Positions 1-9,365 of a DNA stretch of 64,000 nucleotides are shown one piece after another (the first letter of the stretch is position 1; the number at the start of each line of letters is the position of its first letter). The DNA comes from Belliella baltica DSM 15883 (GTDB lineage Bacteria > Bacteroidota > Bacteroidia > Cytophagales > Cyclobacteriaceae), in contig NC_018010.1 in assembly GCF_000265405.1 (NCBI RefSeq), forward strand, positions 310,001 to 374,000. The letters run 5' to 3'. The position numbers and the translations under genes are program-made. The notes under the pieces are model-generated. The model was not told the DNA's origin, did no database searches, and was given only the letters and a program-made list of their open reading frames with translations.

Positions 1-468
1 TTGAGTCAAATCTGCTATTACCTTTTGGGCTAAATCTGGACGTCCAACATCTCCAATGAATAAAGTGTCTCCCGTGAAAATAGCTTCTTCTTTACCCTCT
101 TCATTGTATAATAAATAGCAAGAACTCTCCATCGTATGACCCGGAGTGTGGATCAGCTTGATTTTTAAGTTTCCTACTTTGAATTCCTGTCCATCTTCTG
201 CAATAATTGCATCAAAGCCTAATTTCATTGCCGTAGGACCATAAACTATTGGCGCACCTGTTTTTGCAGACAAATCTTGATGTCCTGATACAAAATCAGC
301 ATGAAAGTGGGTTTCGAAGACATACTTAATCTTCGAATTATTTTTTTGAGCTTGATCGATATAGGGCTGTACTTCTCTCAATGGATCAATAATTGCCGCC
401 TCACCATTTGATTCGATGTAGTATGCACCTTGAGCTAGACAGCCGGTATAAATTTGTTCTATTTTCAT
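1..468 (-). CDS. MBL-fold hydrolase, persulfide dioxygenase-like (3' end outside window)
   Basis: Metallo-beta-lactamase-fold enzyme of the ETHE1/CstB-like group, which oxidises glutathione or other persulfides using mononuclear iron. About 156 residues are visible, starting at an ATG whose complement lies at 466-468; the rest runs off the left edge. The metal-binding motif THFHADFVSGH is at residues 53-63, followed by HTPGH near residue 110 and TGDTLFIGDVGRPDL. The THFHADF form is typical of the branch that often carries C-terminal rhodanese domains, but that part is not visible. Thioredoxin lies 83 bases upstream on the same strand, so a shared sulfur or redox role is plausible. The fold is certain from the motifs; substrate is inferred. 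Confidence 0.85.
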   Translation of the reverse strand, partial: MKIEQIYTGCLAQGAYYIESNGEAAIIDPLREVQPYIDQAQKNNSKIKYVFETHFHADFVSGHQDLSAKTGAPIVYGPTAMKLGFDAIIAEDGQEFKVGNLKIKLIHTPGHTMESSCYLLYNEEGKEEAIFTGDTLFIGDVGRPDLAQKVIADLTQ

Positions 469-551
469 ATTCAATTTTTAATTATTTCTAACATTAAAGA
501 TGCAACAAACATAAGTTGCAACGTGAAATTACAGCATGACTTTCATCACAT

Positions 552-872
552 TCAGACTGTTTGAGGAATATTTTGATTTATTATATTCACCAATTGATGC
601 GCAGGTTCCACTCCAGACTGCCTCCACAATACTTTTCCTTTTTGGAAAAGTATTAAAGTAGGAACACCCCTTACTTGAAAATTACTTGCTGCCAATTGAT
701 TTTTATCCACATCTACTTTGATGATTTTTACTTTATCACCGACTTGCTTAGCTGTATCTTGTAAAATGGGTTGCATCATTTGACAAGGTCCACACCAAGT
801 GGCAAAGAAATCAACCAAGACAGGTTGGTCTCCAGATATCAACTCATTGAATGTTTTGGCTTGTGTGCTCAT
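552..872 (-). CDS. trxA: thioredoxin
   Basis: Classical cytoplasmic thioredoxin of 106 residues, a normal family length. The redox-active WCGPC motif sits at residues 26-30, followed by the cis-proline segment VRGVPTLILFQKGK near residue 68. It reduces protein disulfides and is itself reduced by thioredoxin reductase. The persulfide-dioxygenase-like gene follows on the same strand, so the two may be co-transcribed. A good Bacteroidetes -7 element lies 25 bases upstream of the start. Nothing is missing or unusual in the sequence. Confidence 0.95.
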   Translation of the reverse strand: MSTQAKTFNELISGDQPVLVDFFATWCGPCQMMQPILQDTAKQVGDKVKIIKVDVDKNQLAASNFQVRGVPTLILFQKGKVLWRQSGVEPAHQLVNIINQNIPQTV

Positions 873-896
873 GATCTTTACCTTTAAATTACATCA

Positions 897-904
897 CAAA
901 ATTA
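897..904 (-). promoter_or_regulatory. Bacteroidetes -7 element upstream of trxA
   Basis: Read on the minus strand this is TAATTTTG, an exact match to the TAnnTTTG -7 box recognised by Bacteroidetes primary sigma factor. It is 25 bases before the trxA start. I do not see a convincing TTTG -33 box at the usual 19-20 base spacing, so only the -7 half is supported. Confidence 0.4.
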
Positions 905-1019
905 GAATTCCTCGATTCAAGTGACAGTAATTTTTATCACAGAAGCTTAAAACGTGTTAAAATTCCAAAGATTAGTGATTATTTGTTTATTTTCGCCCGA
1001 CACTATTATTTCAAAAACA

Positions 1020-3998
1020 ATGCTTGATTACAAAAAGGTCAATAATCTGACAGGATGGCTGGTTGCACTAGTCGCCACTTTAGTTTACATTTTGACTGTA
1101 GAACAGACCGCCAGCTTTTGGGATCCAGGAGAATTTATCGCAGTTGCTTACAAACTTCAGGTACCCCACCCTCCAGGAGCTCCTTTCTTCTTACTGATTT
1201 ACAGGATGTTCGGATTCCTTGCAATGGGCGATGGACTTCAAGTGGCTTATTGGATGAATGTGGGAAGTGCTTTATTTTCTGGATTTACAATTTTGTTTTT
1301 ATTCTGGTCTATCACATTGCTTGGAAGAAAACTTTTCAAGATGAAAAAAGGTCAGGAAAGTAAAGGAGAGACAATCAGCTTAATGGGGGCTGGTATTATC
1401 GGCGCATTAGTTTATACTTTTTCAGATAGCTTTTGGTTTTCAGCTGTAGAAGCTGAAGTGTACGCCATGTCTTCTTTCTTTACCGCCATCGTGATTTGGG
1501 CATTTCTGAAATGGGATGTCATCGAAGATCCAAGGGAAGAAAACAAGTGGTTGATTTTTATCGCTTATTTGGTTGGCCTTTCGATCGGTGTCCATTTGCT
1601 CAATTTGGTTACGCTGCCTGCATTGGCTTTGATTTATTATTTCAAAAAGTACAAAAACCCAAATATCAAAGGGGGAGCAATTGCTTTACTTTGTGGTGGA
1701 GTTGCCTTGATTATCATCAATAACTTGATCATCCCAGGACTACCAAGTCTTGCTGGGTCGATTGAGATTTTCTTTGTGAACAGCATTGGTTTGCCGTTTG
1801 GATCAGGGATTGTCTTTTTTTCTGCGGTTTTCTTAGGCTCCTTGATTTATGCAATTTTATACAGTATCAAAAAAGAGAAAGTCATCCTCAATACCATTTT
1901 GCTTTCATTGACTTTTGTCTTGATAGGATACAGTTCCTATGCGCTGATTGTCATCAGAGCAAATCAGGATCCTGTAATCAATGAAAACAATCCCAGCGAT
2001 ATCATCAGTTATGTCTCCTATCTAAAAAGAGAACAATATGGCTACAGACCGCTTCTTCATGGACAGTATTTCACTGCTAAAGTTGAATCTCAAGAAGATG
2101 GAGCTCCAATTTACCTCAAAGGAAAAGACAAATACGAAATCGTAGATTACAATACTATTACAAAATATGAAAAGAGTAAAACCACTATTTTACCTAGAAT
2201 TTACTCTACACAAGAACGACACAAACAAATCTATCGAGCAAAACTTGGATTGAGTCAAGGTCAAGAACCGACATTCAGTGACAATATCTACTTTATGCTA
2301 ACCCATCAATTGGGACATATGTATTGGAGGTATTTTATGTGGAATTTCTCTGGCCGAGAAAGTGACTACTCAGATGCTCCTTGGTTAGGAATCGCAGATG
2401 CATTCAGTGACAAATTCCCAGATTATATCAAAGAAAATAAGGCGCATAACAATTATTTGATGCTTCCTTTAATTCTAGGATTGATCGGTATGTTTTTCCA
2501 AGCGAAAAAAGATCCTAATTCCTTCTACGTAACCTTAGGTTTATTCTTGATGATGGGAGTGGTATTGATTCTTTATCTTAATTCCCCACCCGTGGAACCT
2601 AGAGAGCGAGATTATATCTACGTAGGTTCTTTTTATGCTTTTGCCATTTGGGTAGGATTTGGAGTCTTGGCACTGTCGCATTGGATTGGAAAACTGAATA
2701 AAAACCTAGCAGTTGCGGGTATACTTGCAACTTTGATCACTTTCCCTATCCCTTTATTGATGGCGACCCAAAACTGGGATGATCACAATAGACAAGGAAG
2801 ATATTTCTCTGTAGATTCTGCAAGGAATTTCTTGGCTTCCTGCGAACCAAATGCAATTCTATTTACAGGAGGTGACAATGACACTTTCCCACTTTGGTAC
2901 GTTCAAGCTGTTGAAAACTTTAGAACTGATGTCAGAGTAGTCGTTTTGAGTTATTTTGATACAGACTGGTATGTAGATCAAATGACACGTCAAGCTTACG
3001 ATTCTGAAGCTTTACCTTTCTCTTTGACTTATGAAAACTACAGAAAAGGAACCAATGATGTTCTATATTTATATGAAAGAGAAGGACTTGAGGCAATCTC
3101 AGCTAAGGAATATTTGAGATTACTCAAAAACCAAAGTGATTTACTCAAACTTCAAGGTTCAAATAAGATAACCATCAACATGGTTCCTGCCAGAAATATC
3201 ATTTTGGATATTGATGTAGAAAAAGTCTATAATCAAGGGTTGATTCCAGAAGGTATGGAAGCCTTGGTAACAGATCAGATGAACCTTAGGGTAAAAGGAG
3301 AATACCTCACTAAAGGAAATATGATGTTACTTGACTTGATCACTTCCAATAATTGGGAGAGACCAATCTACTTCAACAATACCTCGTTAGCCACAATCGG
3401 ATTAGATTTGGAAGAGTATGTGGTAATGGAAGGGTTGACTTATAGATTACTTCCTGTGAGAAAGCCTCAAAATTTCAGAGCAGAGTTAGTCAATGCTGAA
3501 AAATCATACAAACATGTCATGGAAGATTTTGCCTTCCGAGGAATGGATAATCCAGACAATTACTTTGATGATGAATTCAGAAGATTTACTTCAAATCACA
3601 GGAGTGCTTTGAATAGCATCGCTATTGCACTTCTAGATGAAGATGAAATTGAAAAAGCTGCAGAAATCTTAAATTTTGGTATCGCCAAGATGCCAAATGA
3701 AGCAATTGCCTACGATCTAGCAAGTGGACAATCTGTTCCTTTGTTCTTCGAAGTTGGTGAAGATGAAAAAGCGCTAGATATCGTTGAGAAAATGACTGTG
3801 AAGTCAATTCAACTTCTAGAGTTCTACTCCAAAACAAATCGGGAATATGACAGAGAAGCAATAATTTCTCTTGAAATGCTTCGCTACTTTGTCCCTCTTC
3901 TTGAAGAAAAAGGATACAATGATTTGGCTGCTGAGTTGAAAAGAGACCTAGAAAGATTCGTGGGAACTTCGAGAGACAATAGACTCGACAGAAGATAA
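1020..3998 (+). CDS. DUF2723 multi-pass membrane protein (GT-C-like glycosyltransferase candidate)
   Basis: A 992-residue membrane protein of the DUF2723 family, widespread in Bacteroidota and related to GT-C protein O-mannosyltransferases. The signature ASFWDPGEFIAVAYKLQ lies at about residues 31-47 and is followed by HPPGAP; the acidic DPGE loop is where GT-C enzymes place their catalytic acid. About a dozen hydrophobic segments fill the first 600 residues. The C-terminal 400 residues are soluble, with a TPR-like stretch near the end. An in-frame GTG at 954 would add 22 residues, but the ATG at 1020 gives the usual N-terminus (MLDYKKVNNLTGW), so I chose it. Protein O-glycosylation in the envelope is the likely role; the exact reaction is inferred from the family. 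Confidence 0.85.
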   Translation: MLDYKKVNNLTGWLVALVATLVYILTVEQTASFWDPGEFIAVAYKLQVPHPPGAPFFLLIYRMFGFLAMGDGLQVAYWMNVGSALFSGFTILFLFWSITLLGRKLFKMKKGQESKGETISLMGAGIIGALVYTFSDSFWFSAVEAEVYAMSSFFTAIVIWAFLKWDVIEDPREENKWLIFIAYLVGLSIGVHLLNLVTLPALALIYYFKKYKNPNIKGGAIALLCGGVALIIINNLIIPGLPSLAGSIEIFFVNSIGLPFGSGIVFFSAVFLGSLIYAILYSIKKEKVILNTILLSLTFVLIGYSSYALIVIRANQDPVINENNPSDIISYVSYLKREQYGYRPLLHGQYFTAKVESQEDGAPIYLKGKDKYEIVDYNTITKYEKSKTTILPRIYSTQERHKQIYRAKLGLSQGQEPTFSDNIYFMLTHQLGHMYWRYFMWNFSGRESDYSDAPWLGIADAFSDKFPDYIKENKAHNNYLMLPLILGLIGMFFQAKKDPNSFYVTLGLFLMMGVVLILYLNSPPVEPRERDYIYVGSFYAFAIWVGFGVLALSHWIGKLNKNLAVAGILATLITFPIPLLMATQNWDDHNRQGRYFSVDSARNFLASCEPNAILFTGGDNDTFPLWYVQAVENFRTDVRVVVLSYFDTDWYVDQMTRQAYDSEALPFSLTYENYRKGTNDVLYLYEREGLEAISAKEYLRLLKNQSDLLKLQGSNKITINMVPARNIILDIDVEKVYNQGLIPEGMEALVTDQMNLRVKGEYLTKGNMMLLDLITSNNWERPIYFNNTSLATIGLDLEEYVVMEGLTYRLLPVRKPQNFRAELVNAEKSYKHVMEDFAFRGMDNPDNYFDDEFRRFTSNHRSALNSIAIALLDEDEIEKAAEILNFGIAKMPNEAIAYDLASGQSVPLFFEVGEDEKALDIVEKMTVKSIQLLEFYSKTNREYDREAIISLEMLRYFVPLLEEKGYNDLAAELKRDLERFVGTSRDNRLDRR

Positions 3999-4047
3999 GT
4001 AGCTAATAAAGAGCTTCATAGACGAAGCGAATGTTACAATTCAAACG

Positions 4048-4078
4048 AAGAGCTCCGTGTATAAACATGGAGCTCTTT
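4048..4078 (+). terminator. Rho-independent-like terminator after the DUF2723 gene
   Basis: AAGAGCTCCGTGT pairs with ACATGGAGCTCTT (13 bp including one G-T pair) around an ATAA loop, followed by a T-rich stretch. It lies 50 bases after the stop codon. Confidence 0.75.
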
Positions 4079-4220
4079 GCTTTTGATTCAATTAATAAAA
4101 CTTTGTGACCCTAGTGGACCATTAATGGCAAGAATTAACAAATTCCAAAAACTAAAAAAATATTTAAATCTACTTTTTGAAACATCTCTGATATTTAAAA
4201 AAACTTTTTAATTTTATTTT

Positions 4221-4851
4221 ATGAAAAAATTAGTTTTAATGATCGCATTATTGAGTCTTGGATATTTTTCAAATGCTCAAACAGAAAAAGGAAAGTTTTT
4301 ATTGGGTGCTGGCACTAGCTTTTCAGTTGGAGAGTCTAATGGCTATATGTCACTTGGATCTTCTTCCACTATAGTATTAAGTGATGGCACTACTATAGAA
4401 ACGAAGAACTCAAGTATATTTAGCTCCAAAAGTTGGTTATTTCTTTATTGATAACTTCGCTGCAGGGCTTGATTTTGCTGCTTTTTTTTCAAAAGGAGAG
4501 AATAATCAAATAGGAAATACTTCATTAAACAAAACGAATCTATTCGCAATTGGACCATTTGCTAGACACTACTTTTCTGGCGAAAAAATCAAGCCATTTT
4601 TAGAAGTGAATTCTCTATTTGGAGTAAGAAATCAAGAAAGTGAGGTAGGTGCATCAACAATCGGGTATAAGTATTCAATTACAAATGTTGGTGGCGGTTT
4701 GGGCATAGCAATCTTAATTGGAGAAAGAAGCGCACTAGATATATTAGCTTCTTATAATTCATTCACCCTCAATGGAAATGAAGATAATCTTTACTCTAGC
4801 AAACTTTATAACATAGGAATTAAGGTTGGTTTCACTATATTTTTGAAATAG
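4221..4851 (+). pseudogene. outer-membrane beta-barrel protein, frameshifted
   Basis: Two consecutive reading frames together encode one small outer-membrane barrel of about 210 residues. The first frame starts at 4221 with a signal peptide (MKKLVLMIALLSLGYFSNAQ) and ends at a stop at 4451. The second frame is open from before 4417 and gives LAPKVGYFFIDNFAAGLDF, the typical next strand-turn of these barrels, through to LKYNIG-like strands and a stop at 4851. The switch must lie between about 4390 and 4420 and corresponds to one extra base or two missing bases. Base composition is like the neighbours. A sequencing error is possible. It stands alone, downstream of a terminator and convergent with the methyltransferase. 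Confidence 0.75.
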
Positions 4852-4875
4852 AGAAAAACTGATTAAATGATGATT

Positions 4876-5655
4876 TTACCTCTTTTTCTCCAATACATAA
4901 AATAGATCTAGCCCCTGATCAGGATGATCTACCAAAAGATAATCTTCATGGCTGATATCCGTCACAGCATTTCCCTGCTTCTTGTGAAGTTTATTCCTAT
5001 TCATTCTATTCAGTACTTCATAAGGCCATCTCAAAACTGAAGCAGGCAGTTTGTGCTGTAAATTGAGCACATCAAATCGCATGATCTTATTGACTGACTT
5101 GCGATTCTCTTCATGGTAGCTCCAAACTTTATCATTTCCACCTATTCCCATTGCATTTACTTTATCAAAAATTTCTTCACAAAGTGTAATCAATTCTTTG
5201 GAGGTGTATTCTCTGATATGCCAAGGATTTCTCGATAAGGTATGTCGGATATTCGGAGTAGAGATGATTGCTTTCCCTCCCGGCTTGAGTACGCGATAGA
5301 TTTCTTCCAAAAATAATTTATCATCCTCTATATGCTCGATCACTTGAAAACTCACCACCGTATCATACGTATTTGAAGCGATATTTTTAAAAGGTGGAAT
5401 GACTGCTTGCTGAAATGCTACATTTGGAAATTTTGCTCTTAAAGAAGTAATAACTTCTTCGATTTTGTCTAATCCAAGATAAGAATCTACTTTCTCCAAC
5501 AAAACTTCTACCCCTCGTCCTTCGCCACAACCCACTTCCAATAGATCGCCACTCACCATGGGTCTAGCAGCAATATATGCTTTGAGGAGTCGTTGGTGAA
5601 TAGGATTATCACTTACCAACTTATCTGATGCAATTTCCGTTGTATAGGTAGCCAT
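4876..5655 (-). CDS. class I SAM-dependent methyltransferase
   Basis: 259-residue Rossmann-fold methyltransferase of the Methyltransf_11/UbiE-like type. Motif I is LLEVGCGEGRGVEVLL at about residues 38-53; the later block VVSFQVIEHIEDD and YRVLKPGGKAIISTPN (motifs post-I to III) is clear. The C-terminal third (residues 165-259) is not typical of UbiE and may bind the substrate, which cannot be deduced. It is divergently transcribed from the GWxTD gene with only 48 bases between starts, where a TATTTTTG -7 box points toward this gene. It is followed by the convergent barrel pseudogene. Confidence 0.85.
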   Translation of the reverse strand: MATYTTEIASDKLVSDNPIHQRLLKAYIAARPMVSGDLLEVGCGEGRGVEVLLEKVDSYLGLDKIEEVITSLRAKFPNVAFQQAVIPPFKNIASNTYDTVVSFQVIEHIEDDKLFLEEIYRVLKPGGKAIISTPNIRHTLSRNPWHIREYTSKELITLCEEIFDKVNAMGIGGNDKVWSYHEENRKSVNKIMRFDVLNLQHKLPASVLRWPYEVLNRMNRNKLHKKQGNAVTDISHEDYLLVDHPDQGLDLFYVLEKKR

Positions 5656-5676
5656 TTAAAATTTTATTAATTTGAG

Positions 5677-5704
5677 CAAAAATAAGGTTAATTTTTGAAC
5701 CAAA
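5677..5704 (-). promoter_or_regulatory. candidate promoter of the methyltransferase gene
   Basis: On the minus strand TATTTTTG (5684-5677) matches the TAnnTTTG -7 box exactly. A TTTG at 5704-5701 lies 16 bases upstream, somewhat closer than the usual 19-20. The -33 box overlaps the start codon of the divergent GWxTD gene. Confidence 0.4.
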
Positions 5705-6954
5705 TGATAACAAAAGCAATCACCAAAAAAATTCCGTTCCTTCTGAGTATCTTTTTGCTCAGTGTATTTTCTTCGATAGAAGTAGTAGGACAGCAGACGT
5801 TAGAATCTACCAATCAAGCACTTCGGTACTCGAGATATTCAAGACTTTCCTTGAAAATCATCCCTGTTCAAGAAAGCCCAAGAAATTTTATTCTGCAAAT
5901 ACCGATTGAGAAATTAGAAGAAAATGCAGTTTTTTCTGATTATACCTTTTCATTCACGATTTTATCTTCCTACAATCAACCTTTTACAGATGAAAATCTG
6001 ACTACTCTAAGCGAGTCAGATTTGAAATTGAATACTCAAAATCATTTCTATTTTGAGCAAAGAATCAGGGTTCCTGATGAGCAGCAAGTTGCCATTGCTT
6101 TCTTAAAAGTAGTAGATACAAGACAAGGTGATGAATACTATTACCACATGGATTTGATTAGCCCTTTTGTACTTGGTCACCCAAATTTTGGCGCATATTT
6201 CGGTAACAACATTCCTTTTGATCAGTCATTTTTGATTCAAGAAGAAGCTTTGCTCTTTAAAACAAAAGGGCCTGCGAGCTTACACAGCTACTTTTATCCA
6301 GCAAGTTTTGAGGCACCATATCCTCCTATGGAGATCAAGCCTTCACCTGTGCCCCGCGAGATTGAAGTAATCGATGAAGGTGATTTCTTGGCAAATATCC
6401 CAAAAGATTTTGAAAAAAAAGGGTATTATTTCATCCAATCAGACACCAACTCTACTGAAGGATTGATGATCAAAACTGCACCTCAAGCATTTCCAAGAGT
6501 AGAATCTTGGGAAGAAATGGTAGATATGGTCGTGTATATTTCTACCCGAAGAGAGCACGAGGCACTTTTGGAGGCTGAAGATAAAAAAATTGCCTTGGAT
6601 CAATATTGGATTGGTTTGACAAAAAATGAAGAAACAGCCAAGACCTTAATTCGGGAATATTTCAGACAAATCGAGTTCGCTAATATCCTTTTTACCGACT
6701 TCAAGGAAGGCTGGAAAACAGACAAAGGAATGGTCTACACGGTCATGGGTCCTCCAAATGGTGTCACTTTTAGACAGAATGCAGAAATATGGACTTACGG
6801 CGATCTTAACTCAAATTCCAAAATAAACTTTACCTTTGCACGCGTCAAAAATATTTTGACTCCTAATTATTATACACTCAACCGTTCTAGAGCTTTGCAG
6901 CCTGAATGGTTCAAAAGCATTACACTATGGAGAAGCGGAAAGATGGATTTCTAA
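5704..6954 (+). CDS. GWxTD domain-containing protein
   Basis: 416-residue exported protein with a signal peptide (hydrophobic LLSIFLLSVFSSIEVVG, residues 14-30) and a C-terminal GWxTD domain, seen as FKEGWKTDKGMVYTVMGPP near residue 340. The family is confined largely to Bacteroidota and neighbouring phyla and its role is unknown; it is usually periplasmic or surface associated. An in-frame TTG nine bases upstream (5695) is possible but the ATG at 5704 is preferred. The 3' end overlaps the start of rlmB, so the two are probably translated from one message. Confidence 0.85.
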   Translation: MITKAITKKIPFLLSIFLLSVFSSIEVVGQQTLESTNQALRYSRYSRLSLKIIPVQESPRNFILQIPIEKLEENAVFSDYTFSFTILSSYNQPFTDENLTTLSESDLKLNTQNHFYFEQRIRVPDEQQVAIAFLKVVDTRQGDEYYYHMDLISPFVLGHPNFGAYFGNNIPFDQSFLIQEEALLFKTKGPASLHSYFYPASFEAPYPPMEIKPSPVPREIEVIDEGDFLANIPKDFEKKGYYFIQSDTNSTEGLMIKTAPQAFPRVESWEEMVDMVVYISTRREHEALLEAEDKKIALDQYWIGLTKNEETAKTLIREYFRQIEFANILFTDFKEGWKTDKGMVYTVMGPPNGVTFRQNAEIWTYGDLNSNSKINFTFARVKNILTPNYYTLNRSRALQPEWFKSITLWRSGKMDF

Positions 6955-7700
6955 TTGAGCGCGGCGAACAGGATAAAGATTTTATTTTTGGTACACGAGC
7001 AGTGATGGAAGCCATAAATGCTCAAAAAGATATAGATAAAATCCTTGTCAATAAGGACCTCAACAACGAGCTTATCAAAGAATTGCTCTCACTCGCCAAG
7101 GAAGAAAAAATTCCCGTGGTCCGTGTACCTGAAGCAAAGCTTAACAGAACAACAAGAAAAAATCACCAAGGTGTAATTGCCCATATTTCGGCGATTCAGT
7201 ATGCTTCTTTAGACAATGTAATTGACGAATGCTTTAGCAAAGGCATTGCTCCACTTATCTTAGTCTTGGATAGAATCACAGATGTGAGAAACTTTGGTGC
7301 CATGGCAAGAACTGCTGACTGTGCTGGTGTTCATGCGATCGTTATTCCTGAAAAAGGAAGTGCTCAGATCAATTCTGATGCCGTAAAAACTTCAGCCGGA
7401 GCCTTGAATTTTCTTCCAGTTTGTAGAGTGAAAAATCTTTACTATACAGTGAAAGACTTGAAGAAAATGGGTTTGAGCGTAGTAAGTGTTACGGAAAAAA
7501 CAGAAAGAGCCATGTACGAGGCCGATTTCACCGTTCCTACGGCTTTGGTATTAGGATCAGAAGAAGATGGAATCTCTCCAGAGATCATGGGAATCAGTGA
7601 CGAGTTTGTCAAAATCCCTCTTTCAGGAAATATCGATAGTTTAAACGTATCTGTTGCCGCAGGAGTAGTCATCTACGAAGCGATCAGACAGAGGAAATAA
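6927..7700 (+). CDS. rlmB: 23S rRNA (guanosine-2'-O-)-methyltransferase RlmB (TrmH/SpoU family)
   Basis: SPOUT-class RNA 2'-O-methyltransferase that in E. coli modifies G2251 of 23S rRNA. The N-terminal substrate-binding domain begins FIFGTRAVMEAI. The three SpoU motifs are present: LDRITDVRNFGAMARTAD, LVLGSEEDGIS and IPLSGNIDSLNVSVAAGV. The frame is open back to an ATG at 6906; the ATG at 6927 (MEKRKDGF) gives a more typical N-terminus and a 257-residue protein, overlapping the GWxTD gene by 28 bases. Either start is possible. A strong hairpin follows the stop. Confidence 0.93.
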   Translation: MEKRKDGFLIERGEQDKDFIFGTRAVMEAINAQKDIDKILVNKDLNNELIKELLSLAKEEKIPVVRVPEAKLNRTTRKNHQGVIAHISAIQYASLDNVIDECFSKGIAPLILVLDRITDVRNFGAMARTADCAGVHAIVIPEKGSAQINSDAVKTSAGALNFLPVCRVKNLYYTVKDLKKMGLSVVSVTEKTERAMYEADFTVPTALVLGSEEDGISPEIMGISDEFVKIPLSGNIDSLNVSVAAGVVIYEAIRQRK

Positions 7701-7734
7701 TCAAAAAAGGCGGTTTAAAAACCGCCTTTTTTGA
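7701..7734. terminator. bidirectional terminator between rlmB and comM
   Basis: A 34-base perfect palindrome: A6-GGCGGTTT, a two-base loop, then AAACCGCC-T6, with TC and GA at its ends. It gives a GC-rich stem plus T tract on both strands and sits exactly between the convergent stop codons at 7700 and 7746. Confidence 0.92.
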
Positions 7735-7745
7735 TTCACCTATTT

Positions 7746-9284
7746 TTATCCAGCCCAACCCTCTCGATCCAAACTTCGATATTGAATGGCCTCAGCCAGG
7801 TGTTCTACTTTGATATTCTCACTCAATGCAAGATCAGCGATCGTTCGCGCTACTTTCAAAATCCTATCATAAGCTCTCGCTGACAACCCCAATCTTTCCA
7901 TTGCTGTTTTGAGAAGTGCTTTTCCCGCTTCATTAATCTGACAGACTTCTTTGACCATGTGAGATGGCATCATGGCATTACAAAACACTTCTGGAGAGTT
8001 CTTGAATCTTTCTACTTGTAGTTCTCTTCCTTTGATTACCCTGTCTCTAATCGCTTTACTCGTCTCTGTTTTTCTGCTAGAAGTCATTTCATCAAATTTC
8101 ACAGGCGTCACCTCCACATGCAAGTCAATCCTATCCAAAAGTGGCCCGCTGACCTTATTCAAATAACGCTGCACGATTCCCGGACCACAAACACATTCCT
8201 TTTCGGGGTGGTTGTAGTAACCACAGGGGCATGGGTTCATACTTGCTATCAGCATGAAATTTGCCGGATAATCAACTGAGATTTTCGCTCTTGAAATCGT
8301 CACTTTCCTTTCCTCTAAAGGCTGACGCATCACCTCAAGAACTGTTCTTTTGAACTCAGGCAATTCATCTAAAAACAAAACTCCATTATGCGAAAGTGAG
8401 ATTTCTCCTGGCTGTGGATTTCCCCCACCACCAACCAAGGCGACATCAGAAATCGTATGATGTGGAGATCGGAATGGCCGCTGAGCAATCAGCGATGCAT
8501 TTCTTCCTAACCTTCCAGCAACAGAATGGATCTTTGTGGTTTCCAATGCTTCCTGCAGAGAAAGTGGAGGCAAGATTGATGGAAGTCTTTTTGCCAACAT
8601 GGTCTTTCCTGCTCCGGGAGGGCCTATCATGATCACATTATGCCCACCTGTCGCGGCGATTTCCATGGCTCTTTTGATATTTTCCTGACCTTGCACATCC
8701 GTGAAATCAAATTCATAATGCTCAAGTGAATTGTAGAAAATATCCCGAGTATCTGTTACCACAGGTTCTATTTCCAAATTCCCTTCTAAGAAGTTAATTG
8801 CTTCTTCCAAGGAATCTACTCCTATGATATCCAAACTATTGACAATAGAAGCTTCTGCTGCATTTTCTCTCGGTAAGATAAAACCTTTGAAACCTTGTTT
8901 TCTTGCTTCAATGGCAATCGGTAACACACCCTTGACTGGTCTTAACTTACCGTCAAGAGATAATTCTCCCATAATTACATATTTCTCTAATTCAGGAAAT
9001 AAAACTTGTTCGGAAGCTTTCAAAATCCCTAATGCAATAGGCAAATCATAGCTTGAACCTTCTTTCCTAATATCTGCAGGGGCAAGGTTGATCACGACTT
9101 TTTGGCGTGGCATCCTATAGCCAAAATATTTCAAAGCAGACTCCACGCGCTGTTGACTTTCCTTCACAGCACTGTCGGGAAGACCCACCATAAAGAAACT
9201 GGTACCCTGACCCACATTTACTTCTATTGTGATGAGCTTTGCATCAACACCTGATACAGCACTTCCAAAAGTCTTTGCTACCAT
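7746..9284 (-). CDS. comM: YifB/ComM family Mg-chelatase-like AAA ATPase
   Basis: 512 residues, the usual length of the YifB/ComM family. The N-terminal Lon-protease-like fold carries the family opening ASVSGVDAKLITIEV-like segment; Walker A is GPPGAGKTMLAKRLP at about residue 220 and Walker B is LFLDELPEF. A cysteine cluster NPCPCGYYNHPEKECVCGP and the C-terminal Mg_chelatase_C domain are present. In naturally competent bacteria ComM is a hexameric helicase that promotes branch migration during DNA integration; here the family is certain and the transformation role is inferred. It is convergent with rlmB. Confidence 0.92.
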   Translation of the reverse strand: MVAKTFGSAVSGVDAKLITIEVNVGQGTSFFMVGLPDSAVKESQQRVESALKYFGYRMPRQKVVINLAPADIRKEGSSYDLPIALGILKASEQVLFPELEKYVIMGELSLDGKLRPVKGVLPIAIEARKQGFKGFILPRENAAEASIVNSLDIIGVDSLEEAINFLEGNLEIEPVVTDTRDIFYNSLEHYEFDFTDVQGQENIKRAMEIAATGGHNVIMIGPPGAGKTMLAKRLPSILPPLSLQEALETTKIHSVAGRLGRNASLIAQRPFRSPHHTISDVALVGGGGNPQPGEISLSHNGVLFLDELPEFKRTVLEVMRQPLEERKVTISRAKISVDYPANFMLIASMNPCPCGYYNHPEKECVCGPGIVQRYLNKVSGPLLDRIDLHVEVTPVKFDEMTSSRKTETSKAIRDRVIKGRELQVERFKNSPEVFCNAMMPSHMVKEVCQINEAGKALLKTAMERLGLSARAYDRILKVARTIADLALSENIKVEHLAEAIQYRSLDREGWAG

Positions 9285-9302
9285 AATTTGATTCGTTGAA
9301 AT

Positions 9303-9329
9303 TAAAAAAGGAAACCTAAAAGATTTCCT
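9303..9329 (-). terminator. terminator-like hairpin downstream of the small membrane protein gene
   Basis: Minus-strand AGGAAA and TTTCCT arms (9329-9324 and 9314-9309) flank a nine-base loop and are followed by six T. It could end the message of the gene at 9366-9731. A TACTTTTG -7-like box for comM lies just upstream at 9351-9344. Confidence 0.5.
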
Positions 9330-9365
9330 AATATAACCAAATTCAAAAGTATTTTGAAAATTTAC

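Noticed and set aside
4606..4851. An independent 81-residue gene.
   Set aside because: Its frame continues upstream without a start and completes the barrel begun at 4221, so it is the second half of one broken gene.
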